A DNA stretch of 16,564 nucleotides from an uncultured Collinsella sp. (GCA_902494625.1 CABUUB010000040.1:1-16564); one strand, 5' to 3'; shown: positions 1-7,349, counted from the first letter of the stretch. Numbers and translations are program-made. Notes: generated by a model from the sequence alone, not told the origin.

Positions 1-727
1 AAGCCATAAGCTCGGCGGCCTGTGCTTGGGTGCAGTGGACGATGCCGGCTCGGTCGGTAATGTCCTCGCGCGGCAGGTCAAACACAATCGAGCCGTTATC
101 GATGCAGATGACGCGGTCGGCAGCGCGATCGAGGTCGGACGTAATGTGGCTCGAGAACAGCACGCTGCGCAGGCCGTCGGAAACAAAGGCGAGCAGCTCA
201 TCAAGCAGCTCCTCGCGTGCCATGGGATCGAGGCCCGCGGTGGCTTCGTCCAAAACGAGCAGCTTGGCCTTGTGGCTGAGTGCGCAGGCAAGCTGCAGTT
301 TCATGCCCATGCCGCGGGAGAGATCCTTGACCTTTGTCTTGGGATCGAGGCCAAATCGGTTGATGAATCCGGCGAACGTTTCGCGGTCCCACGTGGGGTA
401 CGCCGGGCCTACGAGCGACTCGATCTGGCCCACCTTGAGCGTGGAGGGGAAGGGGCACGTGTCCAGGACAAGACCGACGCGGGAGCGTAGATGGCGTTGC
501 GACTCATCGGGCGCGTCGGCGCCACAGCGCTGCCCAAACAGGTGCACCTCGCCGGCATCGAGCTTTATAAGCCCGAGCGCGGCTCGAATCGTCGTGGTTT
601 TGCCGGCGCCGTTGGCACCCACAAAGCCGACAATCTGGCCGGGCTCCACAGCGAGTGTGACATCACGCAGCGAAAAACGGTCGCTCACACGGCGCGAGAT
701 ACCTTTGAGTTCTAAAAGGTTTTGCAT
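1..727 (-). CDS. ABC transporter ATP-binding protein (3' end outside window)
   Basis: Cytoplasmic ATPase subunit of an ABC transporter; it would power a separate permease whose gene is probably just beyond the left edge. Visible motifs: Walker A GANGAGKT at residues 37-44, signature LSRGM at 136-140 (variant of LSGGQ), Walker B LLVLDE at 156-161, D-loop GLD at 165-167 and H-loop His194. Asp89 sits where many ABC proteins have the Q-loop glutamine. The start is the ATG at 727, preceded by AGAAAGG. 242 codons are visible without a stop, so only the C-terminus is missing. It lies 23 nt behind a GntR/YtrA-type regulator gene on the same strand, the arrangement of ytr-like operons that respond to cell-wall stress or antibiotics. 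The substrate cannot be told from the ATPase alone. Confidence 0.93.
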   Translation of the reverse strand, partial: MQNLLELKGISRRVSDRFSLRDVTLAVEPGQIVGFVGANGAGKTTTIRAALGLIKLDAGEVHLFGQRCGADAPDESQRHLRSRVGLVLDTCPFPSTLKVGQIESLVGPAYPTWDRETFAGFINRFGLDPKTKVKDLSRGMGMKLQLACALSHKAKLLVLDEATAGLDPMAREELLDELLAFVSDGLRSVLFSSHITSDLDRAADRVICIDNGSIVFDLPREDITDRAGIVHCTQAQAAELMA

Positions 728-750
728 GGTATAGCCTTTCTTGCAGATGG

Positions 751-1131
751 CTACTGCATGGTTTCGGGGGCCACGAGGTCGAGCATTTCGTGCAGCTTGT
801 CGCGCGTGACGCCCAGGGCCTCGGCTTGGCTTGCCGCTTTCGCGAGCAGCTCTTCGATATGGCAGAGCTGGTTTTCACGCAAGAGCTCTTGGTTGCCTTC
901 GGCGACAAAACAGCCCTTGCCCTGCACGGTGCAGATAAAGCCGAGCTGCTCCAGGTCGGCGTAGGCGCGCTTGGTGGTGATGACGCTCACGCCAAGATCG
1001 CTCGCGAGTGCACGGATGCTGGGGAGTTTGGCTCCCGCAGCGAGTGCGCCCGAGAGTATCTGTGCTTTAACCTGCGAAGATATCTGCTCGTAGATGGGCT
1101 TGTCGCTCGAATTGGATAGGATGATGTCCAC
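751..1131 (-). CDS. GntR family transcriptional regulator, YtrA-like
   Basis: Short DNA-binding repressor of 126 residues. The N-terminal winged helix-turn-helix of GntR type spans roughly residues 8-75 (PIYEQISSQVKAQI, then LPSIRALASDLGVS and TTKRAYADLEQLGF). Only a short helical C-terminal tail of about 45 residues follows, with no FCD or UTRA ligand domain; this is the hallmark of the YtrA subfamily. The start is GTG at 1131, chosen because AAGGAG lies 5 nt upstream of it; there is no better in-frame ATG. The gene is first in a two-gene unit with the ABC ATPase, 23 nt apart, so it most likely controls that transporter and itself. The inverted repeats over its promoter support autoregulation. 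The effector is unknown. Confidence 0.93.
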   Translation of the reverse strand: MDIILSNSSDKPIYEQISSQVKAQILSGALAAGAKLPSIRALASDLGVSVITTKRAYADLEQLGFICTVQGKGCFVAEGNQELLRENQLCHIEELLAKAASQAEALGVTRDKLHEMLDLVAPETMQ

Positions 1132-1158
1132 AGCGGCTCCTTAGCTGATGGGCTACAC

Positions 1159-1209
1159 GTGTATATAACCGGTAAGCACAGTATATATACACTATATACA
1201 GTTATGCAA
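1159..1209 (-). promoter_or_regulatory. Promoter and candidate GntR operator
   Basis: On the minus strand a -35-like TTGCAT (1204-1209) and a -10-like TATACT (1180-1185) are 18 nt apart. The same stretch holds nested AT-rich inverted repeats: GTGTATAT (1159-1166) with ATATACAC (1185-1192), GTATATA (1181-1187) with TATATAC (1193-1199), and the perfect palindrome GTATATATAC (1181-1190). GT...AC-ended AT-rich palindromes are typical of GntR operators. Their overlap with the -10 region fits repression by the adjacent regulator. The remaining stretch to prfC (1210-1346) has a TACAAT at 1294-1299 that could be the prfC -10, but no clear -35. Confidence 0.55.
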
Positions 1210-1346
1210 GAGGCAAATACTGATTGGGCCGGCTACCCTGGCCCCAACTGATGAATTTGTCCTGATAGGTGCCCTAGAGCGAGATTTCGCGGCTACAATA
1301 GTACGGTTACATCGACGTAATGCACTTAATGCAAGAAAGGATCCGC

Positions 1347-2960
1347 ATGGCAAGCCTGTCGGATGAAATCTCGTCGCGCCGCACATTCGCGATCATCAGC
1401 CACCCGGACGCCGGTAAGACTACGCTTACCGAGAAACTGCTGCTCTATACCGGCAGCATTCAGACCGCCGGCTCGGTCAAGGGCAAGAGCTCGGCCAAGC
1501 ATGCCGTCTCGGACTGGATGGACATCGAGAAGGAGCGCGGTATTTCCGTTACCTCCTCGGTGCTGCAGTTCACCTACAACGGCGCCTGCGTCAACATCCT
1601 CGATACCCCCGGCCACCAGGACTTCTCGGAGGATACCTACCGTACCCTTATGGCCGCCGACGCCGCGGTCATGGTCATCGACGGCGCCAAGGGCGTCGAG
1701 GCCCAGACCAAAAAGCTCTTTAAGGTCTGCACGCTGCGTCACATTCCCATCTTCACCTTTGTGAACAAGCTCGACCACGAGGCTCGCGATCCGTTTGAGC
1801 TCATGGAAGAGATCGAGAATGTTCTGGGTATCAATACGTATCCCATGAACTGGCCGATCGGCAGCGGCCGCAACTTCCGCGGCGTGTTCGATCGTCAGAC
1901 CCGTCGCGTTATCGCCTTTGAGGGCGACGGCCACGCCAACGCCACCAAGAAGGTCGCCGAGGTCGAGGCCGAGCTGGGCGACCCCGCCATGGACGAGCTT
2001 ATCGGCGAGGAAAACCATAAGAACCTAATGGACGATATCGAGCTGCTCGATGGCGCCGGCGACGAGCTCGACTTGGATGCCGTGGCCTGCGGCAAGCTGA
2101 GCCCGGCGTTCTTTGGCTCGGCGCTTACCAACTTTGGCGTGGAGCCCTTCCTCAAGGAGTTCCTGCGCCTGGCCCCGACGCCGCGTGCCTATACCGATAC
2201 GCTCACCAGCGAGCCGGTCGATCCCTGCCGCGACGACTTTAGCGGCTTTGTGTTTAAAATCCAGGCCAACATGGACAAGAACCACCGCGACCGCATCGCC
2301 TTTGTGCGCATTTGCTCGGGCAAGTTCGAGCGCGGCATGGATGCTTTCCACGTGCAGGGCAACCGCAAGCTCAAGCTTGCCACGGGCACGTCGATGATGG
2401 CCGATGACCGCGCCATCGTGGACGAGGCGTACGCGGGCGATATCGTGGGCCTGTTCGACCCGGGTATCTTTAGCATCGGTGACACCGTGTGCTCCGGCAA
2501 GCGCCACGTGCAGTATCCGCAGATCCCGACGTTTGCCCCCGAGATGTTCGCTCGCATTACGCAGGTCGACACGCTCAAGCGCAAGCAGTTCGTCAAGGGT
2601 ATGGAGGAGCTTGCCCAGGAGGGTGCCATCCAGATCTTCCGCGAGCTGGGTGCCGGCATGGAGAGCGTCATCGTGGGCGTGGTCGGCGTCCTGCAGTTTG
2701 AGGTACTCGAGCGCCGCCTCAAGGCCGAGTACCGTGTTGAGGTTCGTCGCCAGCCGCTGCCCTATACGGACATCCGCTGGATCCAGAACGACCCCGACAC
2801 CATCGATATCCCGGGCCTTTCGCTCACGCGCGACACGCTGCGCGTCGAGGACATGCGCGGCGGCAAGTTGCTGCTGTTCACGAGCCCGTGGAACGTGGAT
2901 TGGGCTACCGACCACAATCCCGACCTTATCCTGTCGGAGTTTGGCAACGTAGCCTTTTAA
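1347..2960 (+). CDS. prfC: Peptide chain release factor 3 (RF3)
   Basis: Translational GTPase that recycles RF1/RF2 from the ribosome after peptide release. The protein has 537 residues, the normal RF3 length. G1 is SHPDAGKTT at 18-26, G2 ERGIS near 63-67, G3 DTPGH at 86-90, G4 NKLD at 140-143 and the G5-like FFGSAL follows. The RF3-specific stretch GFVFKIQANMD in domain II and the C-terminal GVLQFEV stretch are also present. The ATG at 1347 was chosen because AAGAAAGGA sits 5 nt upstream and the product then begins like other RF3 proteins (MASLSDEISSRRTF). An in-frame upstream extension exists but has no ribosome binding site. It is a single-gene unit, divergent from the GntR operon. RF3 is easily distinguished from EF-G and TetM by the domain II sequence. 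Confidence 0.97.
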   Translation: MASLSDEISSRRTFAIISHPDAGKTTLTEKLLLYTGSIQTAGSVKGKSSAKHAVSDWMDIEKERGISVTSSVLQFTYNGACVNILDTPGHQDFSEDTYRTLMAADAAVMVIDGAKGVEAQTKKLFKVCTLRHIPIFTFVNKLDHEARDPFELMEEIENVLGINTYPMNWPIGSGRNFRGVFDRQTRRVIAFEGDGHANATKKVAEVEAELGDPAMDELIGEENHKNLMDDIELLDGAGDELDLDAVACGKLSPAFFGSALTNFGVEPFLKEFLRLAPTPRAYTDTLTSEPVDPCRDDFSGFVFKIQANMDKNHRDRIAFVRICSGKFERGMDAFHVQGNRKLKLATGTSMMADDRAIVDEAYAGDIVGLFDPGIFSIGDTVCSGKRHVQYPQIPTFAPEMFARITQVDTLKRKQFVKGMEELAQEGAIQIFRELGAGMESVIVGVVGVLQFEVLERRLKAEYRVEVRRQPLPYTDIRWIQNDPDTIDIPGLSLTRDTLRVEDMRGGKLLLFTSPWNVDWATDHNPDLILSEFGNVAF

Positions 2961-2965
2961 CGCAT

Positions 2966-2997
2966 CGGCGCGGTGGCCCTGCGAGGCTGCCGTGCCG
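2966..2997 (+). terminator. GC-rich hairpin after prfC, possible terminator
   Basis: Six nt after the prfC stop codon, CGGCGCGG (2966-2973) can pair with CCGTGCCG (2990-2997, one G-U). The inner pairs are GCC/GGC around a six-base loop, with a 2x2 TG/TG internal loop between. The stem is strong, but no T-run follows, only CTTGCTTGCC. It may be a weak or Rho-assisted terminator. Confidence 0.35.
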
Positions 2998-3002
2998 CTT
3001 GC

Positions 3003-3031
3003 TTGCCTGATGCCGTGTGAGCGGCTATCAT
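3003..3031 (+). promoter_or_regulatory. Promoter for the VUT transporter / SDR unit
   Basis: TTGCCT (3003-3008) and TATCAT (3026-3031) are separated by exactly 17 nt, matching sigma-70 spacing with 4/6 and 5/6 agreement to consensus. Transcription would start near 3038 and leave a leader of about 80 nt before the ATG at 3117. Confidence 0.5.
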
Positions 3032-3060
3032 ACCCACCGTCGTCTCAAGACCGGGGCGTC

Positions 3061-3110
3061 CGAGCAGTTCGGGTCCGATATCCTGCTCGTTAAACCTAAA
3101 ACCAAAGGAG
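3061..3110 (+). promoter_or_regulatory. Structured 5' leader, candidate preQ1-type riboswitch
   Basis: CGAGCAG (3061-3067) pairs perfectly with CTGCTCG (3083-3089) around a 15-nt loop that starts TTC and ends C. An A-rich tail (3090-3106) follows and runs into the Shine-Dalgarno AAAGGAG (3104-3110). Loop GGT (3072-3074) can pair with tail ACC (3101-3103), giving an H-type pseudoknot like that of preQ1-I riboswitches; alternatively, loop TCC could pair with GGA of the Shine-Dalgarno. The downstream gene belongs to the VUT/YhhQ family, which includes queuosine-precursor transporters. The stem is seen directly; the ligand is inferred. The loop is longer than in the classic aptamer. Confidence 0.35.
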
Positions 3111-3116
3111 TACATA

Positions 3117-3839
3117 ATGATCAAGAAGGTCATGGAGGACTACAAGGTCCTGTTGCGGAGCATTCCCGCGGCAACGGTTTCGCTGTTTTTCGTGAGCGTC
3201 ATCATGATGAACCTGCTGGCCAACAAAGAACTTATCAGCCTGCCGTATCTGGCGCTCGACTGTGGCTTTGTGGTGAGCTGGGTCTCGTTTTTGTGCCAGG
3301 ACATGATCTGCAAGCGCTTTGGCGCCAAGGCATCCATCAAAATCTCTATCCTCGCGCTGCTGGTTAACCTGGCTGTGAGCCTGTGCTTTTGGGCATGTTC
3401 GCTCACGCCCGGCATGTGGGGCGCCTACTACGACACGGGCATGATCGAGGTCAACACCGCCCTTAACGCCACCATCGGCGGCACCTGGTACGTGGTGCTG
3501 GGCTCTTCGCTTGCCATGCTCGTTTCTGCCGTGGTTAACTCCACGCTCAACCAGTCGCTCGGCCGCATGCTCAAAAAGAATAACTTTGCGAGCTTCGCCT
3601 TCCGCTCCTATGTGTCCACGGGTGTTGGCCAGTTTATCGACAACCTGGTCTTTGCCATCGTGGTGAGCCACACGTTCTTTGGTTGGACCTGGGTGCAGGT
3701 CCTCATGTGCTCGCTGACCGGCGCCGTTGCCGAGCTGCTGTGCGAGGTCTTCCTGAGCCCCGTGGGCTACAAGGTCGTGCGCGGCTGGGAGCGCGAGAAT
3801 GTGGGTTCCGAGTACCTCGAGCGCCACGCGACCGCCTAA
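3117..3839 (+). CDS. VUT family (YhhQ/DUF165-like) membrane transporter
   Basis: Integral membrane protein of 240 residues with about six hydrophobic segments. The segment VVSWVSFLCQDMICKRFGAK (about residues 52-71), followed by ASIKISILALLVNL, is typical of the VUT ('vitamin uptake transporter', COG1738) family, as are GGTWYVVLGSSLAMLVSAVV and the C-terminal SPVGYKV. Characterised relatives (YhhQ) import queuosine precursors (preQ0/preQ1) into the cytoplasm; other members may have other substrates. The start at ATG 3117 has AAAGGAG 6 nt upstream. The stop codon TAA (3837-3839) overlaps the ribosome binding site of the following dehydrogenase gene, so the two are probably translationally coupled. 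A promoter and a structured leader precede the gene. Confidence 0.88.
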   Translation: MIKKVMEDYKVLLRSIPAATVSLFFVSVIMMNLLANKELISLPYLALDCGFVVSWVSFLCQDMICKRFGAKASIKISILALLVNLAVSLCFWACSLTPGMWGAYYDTGMIEVNTALNATIGGTWYVVLGSSLAMLVSAVVNSTLNQSLGRMLKKNNFASFAFRSYVSTGVGQFIDNLVFAIVVSHTFFGWTWVQVLMCSLTGAVAELLCEVFLSPVGYKVVRGWERENVGSEYLERHATA

Positions 3840-3848
3840 GGAGCAAGT

Positions 3849-4529
3849 ATGCGGGTTTTGATCACGGGCGCTTCGGGCGGTATCGGAGCCGCGTGCGTGC
3901 AGCGCTTTTTGGATGAGGGCCACGAGGTCGTGGGCTTTGATCTGCTGTCGCCGGCTATCGAACACGAGCGCTACCGCCATCTGATCGTTGATGTCCGCGA
4001 GCCGGACTCGTTTCCAAGCGACCTTGAGCCTCAGGTAATCGTGAACGTTGCCGGTACGCAGGATTCGGCCGACGACATCGCCGCCAACCTGTGTGGCACC
4101 ATCAACGTGACCGAGCGCTACGCCTTTGTGGGGGAGGGGCTTGCCGCCAAGCCGGCGCCCGCTATCAAATCCGTGGTCAATGTGGGGTCGGCGAGTGGGC
4201 ATACGGGGTCGGAGTTTCCCGCCTATGCCGCCAGCAAGGGCGGCGTTATCGCCTACACCAAGAACCTTGCAAACCGCCTGGCACCGCAGGCCATCGCCAA
4301 CAGTGTGGACCCGGGCGGTGTTATCACGCCGCTCAACCGTTGCGTGATGGAAGACGAGTGCCTGTGGAACCAGATTATGGAGCTCACGCCGCTTAAGCGC
4401 TGGGCCACTGCCCAAGAGATCGCCGAGTGGATCTACTTTGTGGGCGTGACCAATCGGTTTATGACCGGGCAGAGCCTGCTGATCGATGGCGGCGAGGCCG
4501 GCCGCACACAATTTATTTGGCCCGAATAG
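3849..4529 (+). CDS. Short-chain dehydrogenase/reductase (SDR) family oxidoreductase
   Basis: Classical SDR enzyme of 226 residues, somewhat shorter than the usual 250. The Rossmann nucleotide loop TGASGGIG is at 6-13; Asp31 at the end of the second strand suggests NAD(H) rather than NADP(H). NVAG is at 66-69, and the catalytic set is Asn80, Ser114 or Ser116, Tyr126 and Lys130 (YAASK). The C-terminal GQSLLIDGGEAG is the standard SDR ending. The ATG at 3849 has its AAGGAG (3838-3843) overlapping the stop codon of the transporter gene. This co-transcription suggests a shared pathway, but the substrate is not visible. FabG-like reductases and hydroxysteroid dehydrogenases are both possible; gut actinobacteria encode several of the latter. 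Confidence 0.9.
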   Translation: MRVLITGASGGIGAACVQRFLDEGHEVVGFDLLSPAIEHERYRHLIVDVREPDSFPSDLEPQVIVNVAGTQDSADDIAANLCGTINVTERYAFVGEGLAAKPAPAIKSVVNVGSASGHTGSEFPAYAASKGGVIAYTKNLANRLAPQAIANSVDPGGVITPLNRCVMEDECLWNQIMELTPLKRWATAQEIAEWIYFVGVTNRFMTGQSLLIDGGEAGRTQFIWPE

Positions 4530-4530
4530 G

Positions 4531-4566
4531 AAACGCGCCCGATGGGAAGCCATCGGGCGCGTTTTT
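4531..4566 (+). terminator. Bidirectional rho-independent terminator
   Basis: A perfect 15-bp stem is formed by AAACGCGCCCGATGG (4531-4545) and CCATCGGGCGCGTTT (4550-4564) with a GAAG tetraloop, and the T-run extends to 4566. It begins one base after the SDR stop codon and lies 13 nt from the stop codon of ung on the other strand. It therefore probably serves both converging units, more strongly for the plus strand. Confidence 0.93.
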
Positions 4567-4579
4567 GATGTATCGATTT

Positions 4580-5305
4580 TTAGCCGAGGCAAGTCCAGTT
4601 GACGGGGGTCGAGCCGTGCTGTTCGAGTAGCCGATTGGCTGCCGAGAAGGGGCGCGACCCCATAAAGGCGGGGAGTTCTGCCGTGGCACGGTTGGCCGAA
4701 AGCGGCGAAGGGTGCGTAGAGGCCAGACAGAACTTGCCGGTTGCCTTGCCCGCGCCGGTCGCGGCGAGCTTGCCTTCGACCATCTGCTGGGCAAAGCGGC
4801 CCCATGCCAAAAAGACTACCGGCTGGGGCAGCTGGCAGCAGCGTTCGATAACGTAATCGGTGAGCGTGCTCCAGCCCAGTTTGGCGTGCGAGTTCGCGGC
4901 ATGCTCGCGCACGGTGAGCGTGGTGTTGAGGAGCAGGACGCCCTGCTGTGCCCATGGGGTTAGGTCTCCCGTGGCGGGAATAGGGCAATCCAGATCGGCT
5001 TTGAGTTCCTTATAGATGTTGCGCAGGCTCGGCGGCAACTTGGTTTGCGTCGCGGGGACCGAGAACGACAGTCCCATTGCCTGGTTGGGTCCGTGATAGG
5101 GGTCCTGACCCAAAATGACAACCTTGACCTGGTCGGCCGGCGTATAGACGAGGGCATTGAGGATGTCGTCTTGTGCCGGGTAGATAGTCTGCTCGGCACG
5201 CAAAAGGGCGATGCGCTCGAGCAGCTGGTTCGTAGTGTCACGTACCGGCTGCGGCGCATCGCCCAACCAAGTTGCTATGTTGCGATCGCGAGTTGCGGTG
5301 TCCAT
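4580..5305 (-). CDS. ung: Uracil-DNA glycosylase (family 1)
   Basis: Base-excision repair enzyme that removes uracil from DNA. The protein has 241 residues, a little longer than the E. coli enzyme, the extra length lying mostly before the catalytic core. The catalytic water-activating loop GQDPYHGP is at 66-73 (Asp68), the uracil-recognition LLNTTLTVR at 125-133 (Asn127), and the minor-groove loop HPSPLSA at 198-204 (His198). The ATG at 5305 is preceded by AAGGAG at 5-nt spacing. The leader contains a perfect inverted repeat AGATGC (5322-5327) / GCATCT (5335-5340). The gene is 88 nt behind the EamA exporter gene on the same strand and could be read through from it. No SOS-box-like sequence was seen upstream. 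Confidence 0.97.
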   Translation of the reverse strand: MDTATRDRNIATWLGDAPQPVRDTTNQLLERIALLRAEQTIYPAQDDILNALVYTPADQVKVVILGQDPYHGPNQAMGLSFSVPATQTKLPPSLRNIYKELKADLDCPIPATGDLTPWAQQGVLLLNTTLTVREHAANSHAKLGWSTLTDYVIERCCQLPQPVVFLAWGRFAQQMVEGKLAATGAGKATGKFCLASTHPSPLSANRATAELPAFMGSRPFSAANRLLEQHGSTPVNWTCLG

Positions 5306-5393
5306 GGGGCTCCTTTATGGCAGATGCTCTGTTGGCATCTATTGTAAAGGCGCACCGGTTGCCTTTATGCCGCGGCTGTATGAAGAGTGGGGT

Positions 5394-6296
5394 CTACGAG
5401 ACGTGCTCGGGCGCTCCTGCCATGCGAGCCTGTCCATGTGCGCGGAGGCGCGGAAGCTCGACGGTTGCCACCATGACGCCGGTGAGGATAAGGGCGGCGC
5501 CAAAGAAGGCGATGGGGCTCAGGACCTCGCCGACCAGGAAGAACGAAAAGACGGCGGAGCAGACCGGTTCGAGCGAGAAAGCGAAGCCGGTGGTCTCGGC
5601 AGGCACGTGGGGCTGCACGAGCGTCTGGGTGATAAAGCCATAGGCAGAGCAGATGAGTGCGAGCGCGACGACGACCACGACCTCGCCCGGCGTGCCGGGA
5701 AGCGTGAAACCGCCAAAGGTGAATGCCGTGACGCCCGAGAACAGGCCGCCGAAGCCCAGCTGCCAAACGCCCAGAGCCAGCGGGTCGACATCTTCGACAA
5801 AGCGCTTCGCCACAATGATATGGCCGGCATAGACAAAGGCGGAGAGCAGCATGATGAGCGCGCCCGGGTTCAGGCTGGTAAAGTCGGCGCCCGAGAGCAG
5901 CAACATACCGCAGGTGACGATGGCGGTGCCGACGAGCACTTTGCGCTCGGGGGCGCGGCGCAGCAGGGCGGCGTTGGCAAACGGCACGATCACGACCGTC
6001 AGGCTCTGCAAAAAGCCGGCAGTGGAGGCAGAGGTGAGGCTGGAGCCCAGGCACATGCAGGTGAGCTCGGTTGCCATGATGGCGCCGATGATAGCGGCGC
6101 GGACCATAAGGTCGCGATTGATGCGGAAAGCGCGCTTGTGGAAGAGCAGCAGGCAGGCCGCGAAGGCGATGATGCAGCGCAGCGCAACGATGCTCGTGGC
6201 GTTCATGCTGTCCATGCCGATCTTCATGAGGGGGTACGAAAAGCCCCATGCGACGGGAACGGAAAATGAGAGCGCGACTGCTTTTTTGCGGTCCAT
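5394..6296 (-). CDS. EamA/DMT family transporter
   Basis: Membrane protein of 300 residues with ten predicted hydrophobic helices in two repeats of five, the drug/metabolite transporter (EamA) fold. Typical stretches are FSVPVAWGFSYPLMKIGM at the N-terminus, SSLTSASTAGFLQSL after helix 3 and a second-half AFSLEPVCSAVFSFFLVGE, a diagnostic EamA motif. Members export amino acids or other metabolites from the cytoplasm; the substrate here is unknown. The ATG at 6296 (MDRKKAVALS) was chosen over an upstream in-frame ATG (6422). It has GGAG 4 nt before it and starts immediately before the first helix; the longer form would add 42 residues without membrane or signal character. It is divergent from a LysR regulator gene, the usual pairing of an exporter and its activator. 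Confidence 0.92.
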   Translation of the reverse strand: MDRKKAVALSFSVPVAWGFSYPLMKIGMDSMNATSIVALRCIIAFAACLLLFHKRAFRINRDLMVRAAIIGAIMATELTCMCLGSSLTSASTAGFLQSLTVVIVPFANAALLRRAPERKVLVGTAIVTCGMLLLSGADFTSLNPGALIMLLSAFVYAGHIIVAKRFVEDVDPLALGVWQLGFGGLFSGVTAFTFGGFTLPGTPGEVVVVVALALICSAYGFITQTLVQPHVPAETTGFAFSLEPVCSAVFSFFLVGEVLSPIAFFGAALILTGVMVATVELPRLRAHGQARMAGAPEHVS

Positions 6297-6455
6297 GGGA
6301 CTCCTTGTTGTTACAGAACGGTTTCGTAAAAAGGATTCTGCTCCCAGATGTAGATGTAGTAAAGCGAATGTATCTTCAGTATGATTAAGAAACGCTAATG
6401 TCGGTAGGAAAAGCCCTGACAAAACGTTTTACGTCTGCATTGATGTGGAGGCACG
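6297..6455. promoter_or_regulatory. Divergent control region between EamA and LysR genes
   Basis: 159 nt between two divergent starts. It contains a -10-like TATGAT (6380-6385, plus strand), a tandem repeat of AGATGT (6346-6357), a perfect palindrome AAAACGTTTT (6421-6430), and CGTAAAA (6325-6331) inverted relative to TTTTACG (6427-6433). LysR regulators usually bind such divergent regions at T-N11-A type sites; no single convincing box could be assigned. Confidence 0.4.
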
Positions 6456-7322
6456 ATGGCATCGCGGTATCAGATTGTGTGTATGGTGGTCGATCGCGGC
6501 AGTCTTAAGGGTGCGGCCGACGAGCTGGGCTATACGCAAAGTGCGGTGAGCCAGGCCGTCAAGGCGCTCGAGCGCGAGCTGGGTACCACGCTTATCGAGC
6601 GCGGTAAGCAGGGCGTTTCGCTTACGCGCGACGGTAAACAATATCTGCCGTACCTGCGCCAGATCGTGACCGCCGAGGCCGAGCTCGAGGGCAAGCGCCA
6701 GGAGCTGCTGGGGCTTTCGTCGACCGATATTCGCATCGCGACGTTTACCAACGTGAGTCGTACCGTGCTGCCGCGTGTGATCCGCGACTTTGGTGCGCTG
6801 CACCCGGGCGTGCGTTTTACCCTCAAGCAGGGCGATTACACGCGCAACGCTCAATGGGTGCACGATGGCGTGGTGGATTTTTGCTTTACGGCGCGTGGGT
6901 TTACCGCTGGGCTCGAGAAGCGCGTGGTCTATCACGACGAGTTGGTGGCATTGTTGCCGGCGGCGCATCCGCTGACAGCAAAGGAAAAGGTGACACTCGC
7001 CGACCTGGCGTCCGAGCCGTTTGTGCTGCTGGATGAGGGCGAACAGAGTCTGGTGCTCGATGCATTCGCGGCGCATGGGCTGTCGCCGCACGTGGCGAGT
7101 GAGGTAACCGACGACTACACCATCATGGCGATGGTGGAGGAGGGCCTAGGCGTGAGCATGCTCTACCGTCGTACTGTGGAGGGCATGCAGGCCGATATTC
7201 GCGTACGTCCTATCGTGCATGCCCCCTCGCGCGACGTGGTGGCCGCCTGGCGCAGCTGGGACACCATGCCCATCGCCACGAGGCGCTTTATCGACTATAT
7301 GAGCTCGCATATTGTCAATTAA
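6456..7322 (+). CDS. LysR family transcriptional regulator
   Basis: DNA-binding regulator of 288 residues. The N-terminal winged helix-turn-helix (about residues 3-60) reads SLKGAADELGYTQSAVSQAVKALERELGTTLIER. A linker helix and a periplasmic-binding-protein-like effector domain (about 90-285) follow, starting DIRIATFTNVSRTVLPRVIRDF and containing the typical MVEEGLGVSML near residue 230. The ATG at 6456 has TGGAGG 4 nt upstream. The gene is divergent from the EamA exporter, so the likely job is ligand-dependent control of that exporter and of itself. It converges with the MATE gene with only 27 nt between stop codons and no visible terminator. The effector is unknown. Confidence 0.95.
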   Translation: MASRYQIVCMVVDRGSLKGAADELGYTQSAVSQAVKALERELGTTLIERGKQGVSLTRDGKQYLPYLRQIVTAEAELEGKRQELLGLSSTDIRIATFTNVSRTVLPRVIRDFGALHPGVRFTLKQGDYTRNAQWVHDGVVDFCFTARGFTAGLEKRVVYHDELVALLPAAHPLTAKEKVTLADLASEPFVLLDEGEQSLVLDAFAAHGLSPHVASEVTDDYTIMAMVEEGLGVSMLYRRTVEGMQADIRVRPIVHAPSRDVVAAWRSWDTMPIATRRFIDYMSSHIVN

Positions 7323-7349
7323 TGACTGGCGTGGCGTTGAGTGCGGTGT

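Noticed and set aside
3096..4988. A 630-codon open reading frame antisense to the VUT transporter, the SDR and part of ung
   Set aside because: It crosses a perfect rho-independent terminator and covers three clear genes. The product has low-complexity Arg/His/Ala-rich sequence typical of antisense frames in GC-rich DNA.
5306..5393. SOS/LexA box upstream of ung
   Set aside because: The inverted repeat AGATGC/GCATCT does not match the actinobacterial or Gram-negative LexA consensus.
5211..6269. A 352-codon frame opposite the EamA exporter gene
   Set aside because: The product is Asp/Glu/His/Gly-rich without motifs, the mirror image of a hydrophobic membrane protein gene.
6297..6422. Longer EamA product beginning at the ATG at 6422
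   Set aside because: The extra 42 residues have no membrane or signal features, and the ATG at 6296 has a proper ribosome binding site.
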